Source of the DNA: Aurantiacibacter poecillastricola
GTDB lineage: Bacteria; Pseudomonadota; Alphaproteobacteria; Sphingomonadales; Sphingomonadaceae
Length of the DNA stretch: 64,000 nt
Direction of reading: 5' to 3'
Assembly: GCF_030730945.1 (NCBI RefSeq)
Contig: NZ_JAVAMS010000006.1
Coordinates: 19,268-83,267, forward strand
Position numbers and translations under genes: made by a program. The notes under the pieces were generated by a model. The model did no database searches. It saw only the letters and a list, made by a program, of their open reading frames with translations, and was not told the DNA's origin. This document shows, in pieces, positions 34,055-42,742 of this stretch; the first letter of the stretch is position 1; every line of letters begins with the position of its first letter.

Positions 34055-36085
34055 TTAAGGCTGCACGGGCTGGAGCACATACCCGTCAAAAATGATCTTT
34101 TTGCACTCTAAGCGAGCAAGAATCGGACTCAAAGTGTCGAAGTCTTCGCTGGTGGAGACAATGACTTGCTGCTGTGATCCCCGATGATTTGCCGCGTGCT
34201 CAAGCAATTGCCCGAAGCTCACCTTTGACGACGATTGTTGGCGCGGCTCATCTAGCAGTAGCAGACCTGGATGATTGGTGGCGAACTTCCGGGCGAGCTC
34301 CAAGAGTCCGAGTTGGTAAGCCCATTTAAGGCGAATGGCGTCGCTCGCTGAAGTTTCAAAACCAATCTCATAGCCCTCTTTCTGCGGGCGGTAGCTATCT
34401 TCGTCGATCGTCAGATCTTTAGGTGCGAAGGTCGTGAACCCAAAAGCCTGAGCCAACTCGCGCAAAGATTTGGTGAGGGCGTCGAGCTTAAGCTTGTCGT
34501 CCTCGGTCATTTTGTCCGATGGAATGAGCCGACCCGCTTTCCACAATTCTTCGAACTCTGCCGACAATGTGTGGAGGCGGCTCGCCGTATCCTCCAACGA
34601 CGCGATCAGAGCTTCTATATCGCGAATTCGAGCCTCGATGCGCACTCGCTCCTCGACGACCGCCGCTGAGGGCGCACTCGATGGACCTAGGAGGTCGCTT
34701 CGAATCGTTCGAACGCGAGAGTACAGCTTGTTGATTTCGGCCGAGGCGACCGCCCCAAGATCCTGGAGACGCTGTTGCTCGGCCTGCTCCCGCTGTAAGA
34801 TATCTTCGAACATTTTCAGCTGCGACCGAACGTACTCGATGTTGTCCTCAATCGGCATTACCGCTTCAAGGACTTCTTGAGAAATTAAGGCATCGACGAG
34901 ACTCTGCTCGCAGGTTGGGCATTGCTCTGGCGTCAAATTTCCAGCTGTCCCGGCGTAGCGCTGAAGCCTCTGAACATCTTGGTTCTTCTGTAGATCCTCT
35001 CTAAGCTGGGCGATACGGCGCTCAAGAGATGCGATATCGGCGCCCTTCAACTGCAGTGCCTTGTGCACTTCGACGCGCTTCTGATTCCGCGCGTCAATTT
35101 CCCTACCAAGCGATTCAAGCTCTGCGGTGAGGGCGTCAGCTTTGTCGCCGACCTGAGGTATCTCTGTTTTGGCGAGAGCAGCGGCCCGAACCCGTAGTTC
35201 AGTCAGTATCGTTTCGACCACGACGGTCTCGTCATCCTGAACAAGTGAGATTGTCCAACGCTCGAGACTGTCAATGTCTGCAGTCGGTCGAGGGGGAAGA
35301 CCGCTCAATGTACCGCCTGCGCGCCGCGCAACCCGCATCATCTCGTCAATGACACCTGTCCAGCTACGCGCATTCTCTTCGATCCTCTCTTTCAATCGTT
35401 GGCGCTGCAATTCGAGCCTATGGACATCGAGATCTAAGATGAACTCAACCGCGCGTTTCTGGACATCGCGAACACGCATATATGTCGGGATAGCGGCCGG
35501 AATTATGGACCAACCGCGCTTTTGTTCCACCCAGAAAAGCGGGAATACTGTTTCCAGCGGGAGTTTCCCCTCAGGACCTTCATATTTTCGTACAACCGGC
35601 ATATCCCAGCCGATGAAAGCTTCGAGAAAGTGCAGAAAGCCATCCTCGCGTTGGAAGGCACCTGGATCGCGAACGAAGAACTGTCGTGAAGGCGCCGTCG
35701 CGGACGGTTCTGTCAGCATTGGACCGAACCACACGGTAACAAGGCGTGTGTCGATGCCAGGCTGCTTGATCGGTCTGCGCACCGTTACGATAGTCCCTGC
35801 CCCGTTCTCAATTTCAAGTTCGACGAAGGAATTTATGACTTCAAGTTTGCTCTCGTCATCCTTCATCAGGTAAGTCGTCAGTGCGTGAGGCACTGGCACC
35901 TCGCGGCTTGGGCTAAGCATCTTTTCCATGCCAAGCACGTAGAGCAAAGCCTGCATGCTGGTTGACTTACCCTTCGTGTTGTCAGCCCAAATCACGTTGA
36001 GGCCATCCTCAAACGGAAGATCGGCGCCGTAGGGACCGTCTTGTGTGAAAGCGCGCAACCGCAAGTGCCTAAGCCGAAGAGTCAA
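34055..36085 (-). CDS. Rad50/SMC-like ABC ATPase with zinc hook, ABC-3C type
   Basis: The protein is 676 aa. The Walker A is unusual, DNTKGKSTSMQ (~35-45). Long coiled coils flank a CPTCEQ zinc hook (~400). The Walker B LLLLDEP lies near residue 615, followed by an ABC-type D-loop region. The layout is that of Rad50/SMC-like ATPases that clamp DNA. It overlaps the middle gene by 4 bp, forming a three-gene operon with a nuclease-like protein, as in ABC-three-component conflict systems. A canonical LSGGQ signature is not obvious by eye. Confidence 0.75.
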   Translation of the reverse strand: MTLRLRHLRLRAFTQDGPYGADLPFEDGLNVIWADNTKGKSTSMQALLYVLGMEKMLSPSREVPVPHALTTYLMKDDESKLEVINSFVELEIENGAGTIVTVRRPIKQPGIDTRLVTVWFGPMLTEPSATAPSRQFFVRDPGAFQREDGFLHFLEAFIGWDMPVVRKYEGPEGKLPLETVFPLFWVEQKRGWSIIPAAIPTYMRVRDVQKRAVEFILDLDVHRLELQRQRLKERIEENARSWTGVIDEMMRVARRAGGTLSGLPPRPTADIDSLERWTISLVQDDETVVVETILTELRVRAAALAKTEIPQVGDKADALTAELESLGREIDARNQKRVEVHKALQLKGADIASLERRIAQLREDLQKNQDVQRLQRYAGTAGNLTPEQCPTCEQSLVDALISQEVLEAVMPIEDNIEYVRSQLKMFEDILQREQAEQQRLQDLGAVASAEINKLYSRVRTIRSDLLGPSSAPSAAVVEERVRIEARIRDIEALIASLEDTASRLHTLSAEFEELWKAGRLIPSDKMTEDDKLKLDALTKSLRELAQAFGFTTFAPKDLTIDEDSYRPQKEGYEIGFETSASDAIRLKWAYQLGLLELARKFATNHPGLLLLDEPRQQSSSKVSFGQLLEHAANHRGSQQQVIVSTSEDFDTLSPILARLECKKIIFDGYVLQPVQP

Positions 36086-36570
36086 AGCAGCGTCTCCATA
36101 CGCCAGATGCGGGTTACGATCTTTTCAGTCGCTCGTTTCGCGACGGTGGTCAGAAACACTCGCTCATGCTGAAGAACATCAGAATTAGCGTCGATTGCTG
36201 CTGCAACGTTTTGGCCGAGCAACGTCAGCGTGATTGTCTTACCTTTGGTCACGTCCAAGTATTTGAGGCCGTGCGCGAAGGCGACTGCCCGGTTCAGCCA
36301 AGGCTCCACACGGACCTGAAGTTCACCGGTCTTTCGTTCGCCGCGCAGCACGGCGTGGACCTGCTCCCGACTTTCTTCGGTGCGGATCGAGTGCGCCAGA
36401 AATTGCAGCTTCAGGAAGCTCGCTCTTTTACCACGGCTATGGAGCAGGCTTAGGAGGACGACCGCAATTCCCCACGACATGCGAAGGTCACCTGCGACCG
36501 GCTCTGGTCGCGATGTGAAGGAGAAGTTGGCGCCCTGCAGCGCTTGAAGGAACGGGCTATCAGGCGGCAT
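36082..36570 (-). CDS. ABC-3C middle component-like protein, 162 aa
   Basis: This winged-helix-like helical protein has MSWGIAVVLLSLLHSRGKRA followed by FLKLQFLAHSIRT, which fits the pattern of middle components in three-component ABC systems. I chose the ATG at 36570, where the domain begins; it overlaps the upstream gene by 11 bp. It would link the ATPase to the nuclease effector. Recognised by pattern and context, not by a database. Confidence 0.55.
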   Translation of the reverse strand: MPPDSPFLQALQGANFSFTSRPEPVAGDLRMSWGIAVVLLSLLHSRGKRASFLKLQFLAHSIRTEESREQVHAVLRGERKTGELQVRVEPWLNRAVAFAHGLKYLDVTKGKTITLTLLGQNVAAAIDANSDVLQHERVFLTTVAKRATEKIVTRIWRMETLL

Positions 36571-37477
36571 CGGGGAAATCGAGTGGGCAGCGCATGATCC
36601 ATTCGGAGATGGTGCCAAGCGCAATTTCATGCGCGTTGTCGTCGGACAACGTCGGGGCAGCGGATTTGATTGCTTGAGTGAGCGAGATAATCTCGGTGTT
36701 CAGGATACTGCTGGGTAAGCTACCTCCTTTTGGTCCAGCGAATGTGAGAGTGCGCGCACGGACTTGGATTGCGGCGGCAACCTTCTCATGCATGTCGGGC
36801 GCATTGTTGCGCAGAGCATCAAGGAGGCTGTTGCATCTTAGGAAGGCCTCTATTCCGTGCTCCACTGCCTCGTTCAATCCGGTGCCCGTCGCTCGCTTTC
36901 CTAACTTGACAGTGGCGTTCGCCACGAGATCGGCGGAACCAGCCTCCCAATTCTTGAGCTCCTCCTTGCTAGGTGACGCGACGCTCAGCGAGAGATTGGT
37001 AAGACCAGCAATCGCGTCCTGCAGCGCTTTCCCGGGGAAATGGGTCTGATCTTGAATGCAGACCTCGAAATCATCGTCGAGCAGTGACAGCCCTTGCTTC
37101 CGTAGGTCGGTGGTTTTCTTCGCGCAATGAAGGTTCAAATCCTTACTGTCATGATTGGGAACCAGCAGCACCCAGGACCTTAATTTTTGGCCGAGCAAGA
37201 GCTTGGAAACCTCAGCAGCACCTTTGACAAGCTTAGTGAGATCGGTCGTCATCTTGCTTTTCTGACGATCAGCGCGCACCGAAATATCAAGAGGCTCTTC
37301 AGGTGCGTAGCACTGATAGATAACGAGTTCGGATAGACAGTAATAGTCGATACCGAGATCGCCGCTATGGTTCGCGGGGACCTTGTGTACGTTCAACACA
37401 CCATGACGGCTTTGCAAAAGGCTGAGGGAGAACTCCTCCCAATCGTCTGGTTCCCATTGATAAACTAAGGTCGTCAT
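36560..37477 (-). CDS. nuclease-like effector of the ABC-3C-type operon, 305 aa
   Basis: The N-terminal ~100 residues resemble a restriction-endonuclease fold: the Asp of GDLGIDYYC, then LVIYQCYAPEEP and a Lys-rich KSKMTTDLTKL. The usual QxK is replaced by QCY, so the active site is uncertain. The remaining ~200 residues are helical with no known motif. It is the first gene of the operon. I chose the ATG at 37477 (protein begins MTTLVYQWEPDD). If active it would cut DNA or RNA when the ATPase is triggered. Confidence 0.5.
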   Translation of the reverse strand: MTTLVYQWEPDDWEEFSLSLLQSRHGVLNVHKVPANHSGDLGIDYYCLSELVIYQCYAPEEPLDISVRADRQKSKMTTDLTKLVKGAAEVSKLLLGQKLRSWVLLVPNHDSKDLNLHCAKKTTDLRKQGLSLLDDDFEVCIQDQTHFPGKALQDAIAGLTNLSLSVASPSKEELKNWEAGSADLVANATVKLGKRATGTGLNEAVEHGIEAFLRCNSLLDALRNNAPDMHEKVAAAIQVRARTLTFAGPKGGSLPSSILNTEIISLTQAIKSAAPTLSDDNAHEIALGTISEWIMRCPLDFPDAA

Positions 37478-37835
37478 TTCCTCCCCGACCGTGATCACCG
37501 TCAAAGTTGTTTGTTGCATGTTAGACGCCCGATCTCAATCGCAGCAATCATCTCGCAAAGTGTTCGAATGGCAGCAATTAATGCACGAGGCTTCCAATGT
37601 CATGCACATGAATGACCGGTCGCCTTTGACGATCTTACCTTTCGGGGGGATTGGGCAGCGCGTCCTCCAGAAATCCCGTTGATCACTCTCTTATGAACGA
37701 TCTTCAGATTTCGGGTATGCATGCCGAACCGGCGACCGTCCGAATTTACGACGGGTGGCCGCCGTAAGACCTCAATCGACGGATCATGCAAGAGCTCGCC
37801 GAATTAACCATGTCGGACCACTCCGAGTTGCCTCA
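37478..37835. other. gap between the ABC-3C operon and the recombinases
   Basis: About 360 bp with no convincing gene. It presumably carries the promoter of the ABC-3C operon near 37480-37560. No sigma-54 site, tRNA or clear terminator was seen. Confidence 0.4.
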
Positions 37836-38999
37836 TCATTCCAACGCCAGTTGCTGCGCAATGCTCTCGCCGACCAAAGTAGCAGCCTCGAGCAAAACGC
37901 CGTCATCCAAGTGAGCATAGCGTGCCGTCGTAGAGACATGTCTATGTCCGAGAAGACTGCCGATCATTGGCAGCGTTTCTGAAGAACGCGCCGCCAGGCT
38001 GGCATAGTTGTGCCTCAGGTCGTGCAACCGAACATCGTCCAGCCCCGCTTCGGTCCGCAATCTCCGCCAAAACCAATCTAAAGCCGATCTTGGCAGTACG
38101 TCGAAGGTGAAAACGCGCTGGCCCTTCCTTCCGCGCGTGAATGCGTCGAGCACCGCCCTCGCCTCCTGACCAAGCCAGACAATGCGCGGGCCGGTCTTTG
38201 AGTCATTAAGTTTCAGCTTCCGGCCCTGCACCTCGCCCCAAGTGAGATTGAGGATCTCGCCGCGACGACAGCCTGTCAGCGCGAGAAGCGAGATCACGGC
38301 GACCTCGACGGGGTTTTCAGCACGATTGTCCGCCAACGCGCGACCAAGCCGGGCCATCTCGTCGTGACTCAAAAAGCGCTCGATCTTGCGTCCCCGGTTG
38401 CGTTTCACACCGCGAAAAGGATTTGAATGCTCTGGCAGGTAGCCCCATGCTTCGGCCTTGGCGAACATGGCTTTAAGGATTTCCATGGCGCGATTGGCTG
38501 CACCAGGACCTGCTGATCGCGTGAGCTCGGCATGCCAGCGCACCGCATCAGCGTGGCTAATTTCGTCAATGAACTTGCCCGGAAACGCTTGCTCCAGATG
38601 GGTCCGCCGGTAGATATTCTGAATTTCGCGCGTTGACGGTTTCCAGGTCGGCGCTGCTACCTCCCAGTAGGATTGGAGAAATGCCGCGTAGGTCGGCGTC
38701 TTGCGCCCACGCTGCTTCTTGTCGGCAGGGTTTTCACCAAGCTCAATGCGCAGGATAAGGCGTCGTGCGACATCCTTGGCAATACGCTCTGTTAGGATGG
38801 CAGCGTCACCAATAGTGATGAGCCGTTGCTTACCGCCCATCGTGCGCTGCAGAACATAGCTCTTGCGGCCCGATGGATGGACGCGCTCGCCAAAGCCGGG
38901 GAGCACGTAGTCAAATCTCGAGCGACGCTTGCCAGCCTCGCCCGGTATGACGCGCGCAAGCTCCTCTGCAATGATCTGCCTAAGGTCGTACTGGGTCAT
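37836..38999 (-). CDS. tyrosine recombinase (integrase), second of a pair
   Basis: The protein is 387 aa. An N-terminal arm-binding part is followed by a core-binding domain and a C-terminal catalytic domain. The catalytic residues are all present: Arg in LTGCRRGEILNLTW, His-x-x-Arg in LHDLRHNYAS, His in LLGHRHVSTTARY, and Tyr in ARYAHLDD. It overlaps the preceding recombinase by 4 bp (ATGA). Two different recombinases translated together are known in sphingomonad elements and probably act as a heteromeric pair. They sit at the right edge of the defence island. Confidence 0.9.
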   Translation of the reverse strand: MTQYDLRQIIAEELARVIPGEAGKRRSRFDYVLPGFGERVHPSGRKSYVLQRTMGGKQRLITIGDAAILTERIAKDVARRLILRIELGENPADKKQRGRKTPTYAAFLQSYWEVAAPTWKPSTREIQNIYRRTHLEQAFPGKFIDEISHADAVRWHAELTRSAGPGAANRAMEILKAMFAKAEAWGYLPEHSNPFRGVKRNRGRKIERFLSHDEMARLGRALADNRAENPVEVAVISLLALTGCRRGEILNLTWGEVQGRKLKLNDSKTGPRIVWLGQEARAVLDAFTRGRKGQRVFTFDVLPRSALDWFWRRLRTEAGLDDVRLHDLRHNYASLAARSSETLPMIGSLLGHRHVSTTARYAHLDDGVLLEAATLVGESIAQQLALE

Positions 39000-40240
39000 G
39001 CAGCCATCCCCATTGCACTTGCGAGATTGGAGCAGATGCGATCAGCGCTCTCCGCAATCACCTCGTCAGCCAGATGTGCGTACCGCGCAGTTGTTTCCGG
39101 AAGCGCGTGGCCGAGTAGCTTGCCGATTGTCGCCAGCGGAATGTGCTGTGCAATGGCAACCGAGGCGAAGCTGTGACGCAGATCATGAAGCCGCACGTCG
39201 GGCAGCGCAGCCTTGCGCCTGATGCGATCCCAGTACTGGCCGAGATTGATCGGAGCCTCGCGACGCATGGCAGGAAAGACCAGCAGCTCGTCGGCACGAC
39301 GTTCCAGTCCCCCGAGCACTGCGATAGCTTGCGGGTTGAGATAAATCGTCTTTGGGCCGGTCTTGCTGTCAGGCAATTGCAGACGTGGTGGCTGGACATA
39401 ACGCCAGCGTAAGGTCGCGATTTCCGAGACCCGAGCTCCAGTGTAGATGAGCATGAGCAGCGCCGGAATGACAAATGGATTGACCCCATCATGTTCGGCC
39501 AGAACGCGCCCCAGTCTTCGGTATTCAGAGGCAGAGAGGTAGCGCTCGGGCAGATCGCGTTTGAAGCGGGAGACGCCGCAGCACGGGTTGGAATTCTTCA
39601 CCCGGTAGCCGAGCTTCTCGGCATACTGCATCATCACCGACATGATAGGGATGGCGCGGTTGAAGGTCCCTCCCCGCTCAGCCATGCTGTCTCGCCAGCG
39701 GTTGATGTCTCCGCGTTCGATCATATCGACCGGCAGGTCACCGAACCTTGGCACGAGCAGTTGATCGATGCGCGAACGCGACGATCGCTGTGTCGCTGGC
39801 TTCCAATGCGGCGAATAATCCTGCCAGAACTCTTCGGCATAATCAGCGAACAGCGGCACTCGCCTCTTCTCGGGCGCGGTAGGGAGGTCGGCAAGCGTTG
39901 CCTTGATGAGCAAACTGCGCGCGGCAGCGCGCGCGGCGGGCGCGCCCAGCGCACCTGCCGCCATCCCCGCGCAACCAAGTGTCACCATGCGCTGCACGCC
40001 TCGCGGACTATGCTTGACTATCCATGTAAGGTGACCCGACTTCCGTTTGCGAAGCCCGAAGCCGGGAAGTTCTGTGTCCCACGTAATACCGATGGGAAGC
40101 GACTTTCGACGAGCGACATGACCAGTCAATTTCAGCCTGAACGATGGCCTGCGAGGGGCTATGACTGAGCCTTGGCTACTATGCGATCGCTCACGTGTTG
40201 CCGAAATCGAACTTACTGTTTTATCGTGCTTTTCTTCCAT
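38996..40240 (-). CDS. tyrosine recombinase (integrase), first of a pair
   Basis: The protein is 414 aa. It has an Arg/Lys-rich N-terminus, a DUF4102-like strand region (ITWDTELPGFGLRKRKSG), a SAM-like core-binding domain, and a catalytic domain: Arg in YTGARVSEIATLRW, His-x-x-Arg in LHDLRHSFAS, His in LLGHALPETTARY, Tyr in ARYAHLAD. It is only moderately like its partner, so the pair is not a recent duplication. It faces away from the right-hand ssb module and is a candidate for moving the island. Confidence 0.9.
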   Translation of the reverse strand: MEEKHDKTVSSISATRERSHSSQGSVIAPRRPSFRLKLTGHVARRKSLPIGITWDTELPGFGLRKRKSGHLTWIVKHSPRGVQRMVTLGCAGMAAGALGAPAARAAARSLLIKATLADLPTAPEKRRVPLFADYAEEFWQDYSPHWKPATQRSSRSRIDQLLVPRFGDLPVDMIERGDINRWRDSMAERGGTFNRAIPIMSVMMQYAEKLGYRVKNSNPCCGVSRFKRDLPERYLSASEYRRLGRVLAEHDGVNPFVIPALLMLIYTGARVSEIATLRWRYVQPPRLQLPDSKTGPKTIYLNPQAIAVLGGLERRADELLVFPAMRREAPINLGQYWDRIRRKAALPDVRLHDLRHSFASVAIAQHIPLATIGKLLGHALPETTARYAHLADEVIAESADRICSNLASAMGMAA

Positions 40241-40652
40241 TCATGCAGCTTAGGCTGCGTACGGTGTGCATCTCGTCCCCAATTGCGCGGGTAGTTACCA
40301 GTGAACCTGGCCGTTCTGTCTCAAGGGTCATTGACCACCCTTACCAAGGGAGCGTGAGCAACCCCTTCGACCTGGCCCTTGCCTGCTAGCGTCATTGCCG
40401 GGTCTCCAGTCCCAACAAGAGACCGCACCTGCGCAATAGGGACCGGCCAAGGACCACGTGTGGAGCGGCAGGAACGGGGACTGTCGGTGCTGCCGCGCGC
40501 GCTGGTCCGACCCGGTCCCGGTGCGCAAGTGCGTGCGGGGCCCAGAAACAAATCAGGTCGCGCCCTCAGGAGCGCATCGCAAGATGCGCGGGACAGAGCG
40601 CGTCATAAGCCCCGCTCAATTTCTCGGACCGTTGCCAACGCGGGCGAGCATG
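40241..40652. other. right-hand junction of the island, no gene seen
   Basis: About 410 bp upstream of the recombinase pair. A recombinase attachment site would be expected here, but I found no repeat shared with the left junction near 21273. The open frame running from 40379 through the next gene is a GC-driven shadow. Confidence 0.35.
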
Positions 40653-40685
40653 AAAAAAGGGCGGGAACCGTTACCGGCCCCGCCC
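40653..40685 (-). terminator. rho-independent terminator after the 73-aa gene (copy 2)
   Basis: On the minus strand GGGCGGG and CCCGCCC pair perfectly and are followed by six T. The stem differs in sequence from copy 1 (20035-20068) but keeps pairing, a compensatory change. It lies 11 bp past the gene stop. Confidence 0.75.
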
Positions 40686-40696
40686 TTGTCGGCTCT

Positions 40697-40918
40697 TCAA
40701 TACTCGTCGAGCAGTCCCCCGTGGATGGTGTGCACCACGCGATGTGCCAGATGCGCCGGGAGCGCGTTGTAGTCACCCTCGTCGAGTGCGAAGTAACCCA
40801 GATCGTCGTCCTCGATAACGTGCTGGTCGAAGAAGCTGTGCAATGCCCGTCGTTCGGCGGTGGCAAGTGCCTCGAAGTAGCTGTTCGAAGTGGTTTGAAC
40901 CTTTGCAAGTGTAGCCAT
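40697..40918 (-). CDS. conserved 73-aa acidic protein (copy 2)
   Basis: Paralogue of 20080-20301, with the same length and the shared core RRALHSFFDQHVIEDDDLGY, then FALDEGDYNALPAHLA. The first 15 residues and the last few differ. ATCAGGAGGAT precedes the ATG. Two maintained copies, each beside an ssb gene, imply selection for the protein. Function unknown. Confidence 0.75.
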   Translation of the reverse strand: MATLAKVQTTSNSYFEALATAERRALHSFFDQHVIEDDDLGYFALDEGDYNALPAHLAHRVVHTIHGGLLDEY

Positions 40919-41253
40919 GATATCCTCCTGATTGTGCCGGGAAGCCGACAGGAGGTTGGCGGACGGGGATGCGGCCGCCGGGTCACAGGATCGCCCGAAA
41001 GGGCGACCGCGCCAGCGGCGGTGGGGGTAACGGTTTTGTCGGACCGGAGCGCAAGCGAAGGGGAGGCAAAATCGTGGGGCCCCGCCGTCCTTGACGCGGT
41101 GGTTGCAGCCCCGTCAGCATGGGAGTTCCGTGAGCCAGGACCCTCTCACCTTTCCGCCTGGCGCGAGATCAAAATTCATTTTCCTACATGCGTGGATCCG
41201 GGGCAGGATGCGTGCGGGCTGCCGCCACAAGGGGATTATTGAAAGGACCCCAT
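40919..41253 (-). promoter_or_regulatory. structured leader of the 73-aa gene (copy 2) and adjacent spacer
   Basis: Hairpins TCGCCC-GAAA-GGGCGA (40991-41006), CCGC-GCCA-GCGG (41007-41018) and TTTTG/CAAAA (41034-41071) around a conserved GCGAAGGGGAGG match those of copy 1. Similarity to copy 1 ends near 41140. The rest up to 41253 precedes a plus-strand gene and may hold its promoter. Confidence 0.5.
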
Positions 41254-41520
41254 ATGCCATCGCAACGAAGCGCGATTGCCGCATTGAAGAAACTTGAAGC
41301 CGACCGGGAAGCCCTCGAGCAGCGCCAGCGCGAACTGGAAGAGAAGGCTGCTATTGAACTGGGTCAAATGCTGCTCGGCACCGGTATCGAGGCCTTCTCG
41401 AAGAAGGGCATCAGGAAGGCCGGTGAACTGCTCGGCAAGCTGGGCGAAGATGAAGGCCTGCGGCGGCTGGAAGGAGCCCGCCCTGCTCCTGCTCGCGAGC
41501 CTCAGGCATCGTCCTGTTAG
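41254..41520 (+). CDS. DUF6437-like coiled-coil protein, 88 aa
   Basis: A small helical protein (SAIAALKKLEADREALEQRQ, then ELGQMLLGTGIEAFSKKGI) resembling the short TraC/TraD-like or DUF6437 proteins of alphaproteobacterial plasmids. GAAAGGA precedes the ATG. It lies only in module copy 2, between the 73-aa gene and ssb and on the opposite strand to both; copy 1 lacks it. A DNA-bound accessory role is possible. Confidence 0.6.
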   Translation: MPSQRSAIAALKKLEADREALEQRQRELEEKAAIELGQMLLGTGIEAFSKKGIRKAGELLGKLGEDEGLRRLEGARPAPAREPQASSC

Positions 41521-41530
41521 AACAGGAAGA

Positions 41531-41559
41531 GGGGCGCTGTCCGGCCTGGACAGCGCCCC
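41531..41559. terminator. bidirectional hairpin between convergent genes
   Basis: A perfect 12-bp stem (41531-41542 with 41548-41559) and a 5-nt loop lie between the ends of the coiled-coil gene and ssb copy 2. The sequence is the same as the ssb copy 1 terminator stem, but the T-run on the minus side is lost. Confidence 0.55.
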
Positions 41560-41586
41560 TCTGATGGAGATCGATGATGATGGATA

Positions 41587-41985
41587 TCAGTCGATCTCGG
41601 GAGCATCTTGGTTGTCGTTCTCGTCACCCGAGCCGTTGCCGCGGGAGAGGAAGTCCACCTTGTCGGCGAGGATCTCGGTGCCGTAGCGCGTGACCCCGTC
41701 CTTGTCCTCCCACTGGGTGTAGTGGATGCGGCCCTGGACGCTGACCAGCTGGCCCTTGGAGCAGTACTGGCCGACGGTCTTGGCGAGGCCGTTGAAGCAG
41801 GTCACCCGGTGGAACTCGCTTTCCTTGGCGGTGTAGCCGTTTTCGTCCTTGTAGGTCTTGCCGTCCTTGTCGCGTGCAGGGCGATCGGTGACGACGGTGA
41901 TCCCGGTGACATTGGTGCCGCCCTTGGTCTCGCGGGTGTCGGGATCGCGAGCGATGCGGCCAGTCAGGATTGCAATATTGGTCAT
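41587..41985 (-). CDS. ssb: single-stranded DNA-binding protein (copy 2)
   Basis: The protein is 132 aa, nearly identical to copy 1 over the OB fold (MTNIAILTGRIARDPDTRET start, Ser8 changed to Thr), with a slightly longer acidic linker (GSGDENDNQDAPEID end). It too lacks the DDDIPF tip. It sits in a minus-strand series with the 89-aa gene upstream, DUF2493 and ardC, typical of a leading region where SSB is made early in the recipient. Confidence 0.92.
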   Translation of the reverse strand: MTNIAILTGRIARDPDTRETKGGTNVTGITVVTDRPARDKDGKTYKDENGYTAKESEFHRVTCFNGLAKTVGQYCSKGQLVSVQGRIHYTQWEDKDGVTRYGTEILADKVDFLSRGNGSGDENDNQDAPEID

Positions 41986-42322
41986 GATAGTAGTCCTTCA
42001 GTTCCTCAAACCGGAGACCATCTCCGGCTTGCGAACATCCAGAAGAAGCAGGGCATGGGAGGACTGCACCGCAGGGCCGCAGACGAAGTCTGGGGCACAA
42101 GGGAAACCTGTTCATGACGGGTGGTGCGGGCAGGCAGCGCCCAAGCGATTGCAGCAAAAGCGGGAACCGGTTTTGCGTCAAGCTATCGCGCAAGGGGACG
42201 CTGCCAACACGGCCGGAAAGGAACGGGTTGCGGCTCCTCAGCTGACCTGGTTCAGGACTGTTCGCGACAAAAGCCGGATGGGTATCGGGTGCAGGTCTGA
42301 AGGTGCCAAGACCCTGCTGCAA
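41986..42322 (-). promoter_or_regulatory. structured leader upstream of ssb (copy 2)
   Basis: It matches the copy 1 leader but is longer. It contains CAGAC-GAA-GTCTG (42080-42092), the outer stem AACCTGTTC/GAACGGGTT (42105-42229), an inner GGCAGCG/CGCTGCC stem, and a GCAAAA/TTTTGC stem. The GAA-capped hairpin has a wholly different stem from copy 1 yet still pairs, which argues for a conserved structure. Confidence 0.55.
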
Positions 42323-42592
42323 TCAGCTCCCGCTATCGTCTTCCGATGCCGCCAGGAGATCCATGAAGTTGCGGGCTGCTTCCCGGTCTTCTTCGTTCTC
42401 AAACGCCACATCGAGATCGGGGGCGGACCCGAACATGTGGAGGAACGACCACAGCGCAAAGCGCTTGCCCCGATCTTCCTCAAGGCCGAGATCGACCCGG
42501 CAGTGCTCGATGCCGGCTGCAAAGGTGTCGGGAGCAACCCCGGAGAGGTCGGTGGTAGCAAAGTAGCGCTGCAGCAGATCGTCAAGTTGCAT
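42323..42592 (-). CDS. conserved hypothetical protein, 89 aa
   Basis: The sequence begins MQLDDLLQRYFATTDLSGVA and continues with LEEDRGKRFALWSFLHMFGS and an acidic end. I chose the ATG at 42592. Its TGA codon marks the exact point where the two module copies stop being alike: copy 1 keeps the TGA, but the body of the gene is replaced by the Zorya island. Upstream of ssb on the same strand. Function unknown. Confidence 0.6.
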   Translation of the reverse strand: MQLDDLLQRYFATTDLSGVAPDTFAAGIEHCRVDLGLEEDRGKRFALWSFLHMFGSAPDLDVAFENEEDREAARNFMDLLAASEDDSGS

Positions 42593-42742
42593 TCCCACAA
42601 GATAGTACGGCGACGGGCAAATGCACATGTGCTTGAGGAGCAACACCCAATCTCTTCAACAATTCAGGGAATTGATACTTGTCCAACGAGACCCATCTGG
42701 AAGAATACCCGCTGAAGGGTGGGCCGCTGAAGGAAGATCGGG

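Noticed and set aside
40241..40652. tRNA-type attachment site for the recombinases
   Set aside because: No cloverleaf or T-loop sequence and no repeat shared with the left junction.
40379..41242. 287-aa plus-strand frame across the right module
   Set aside because: It runs antisense through a terminator, the conserved 73-aa gene and its leader, with no recognisable domain.
20035..42326. IS-type composite transposon
   Set aside because: The flanking repeats carry ssb modules, not transposases, and no IS ends or target duplications are visible.
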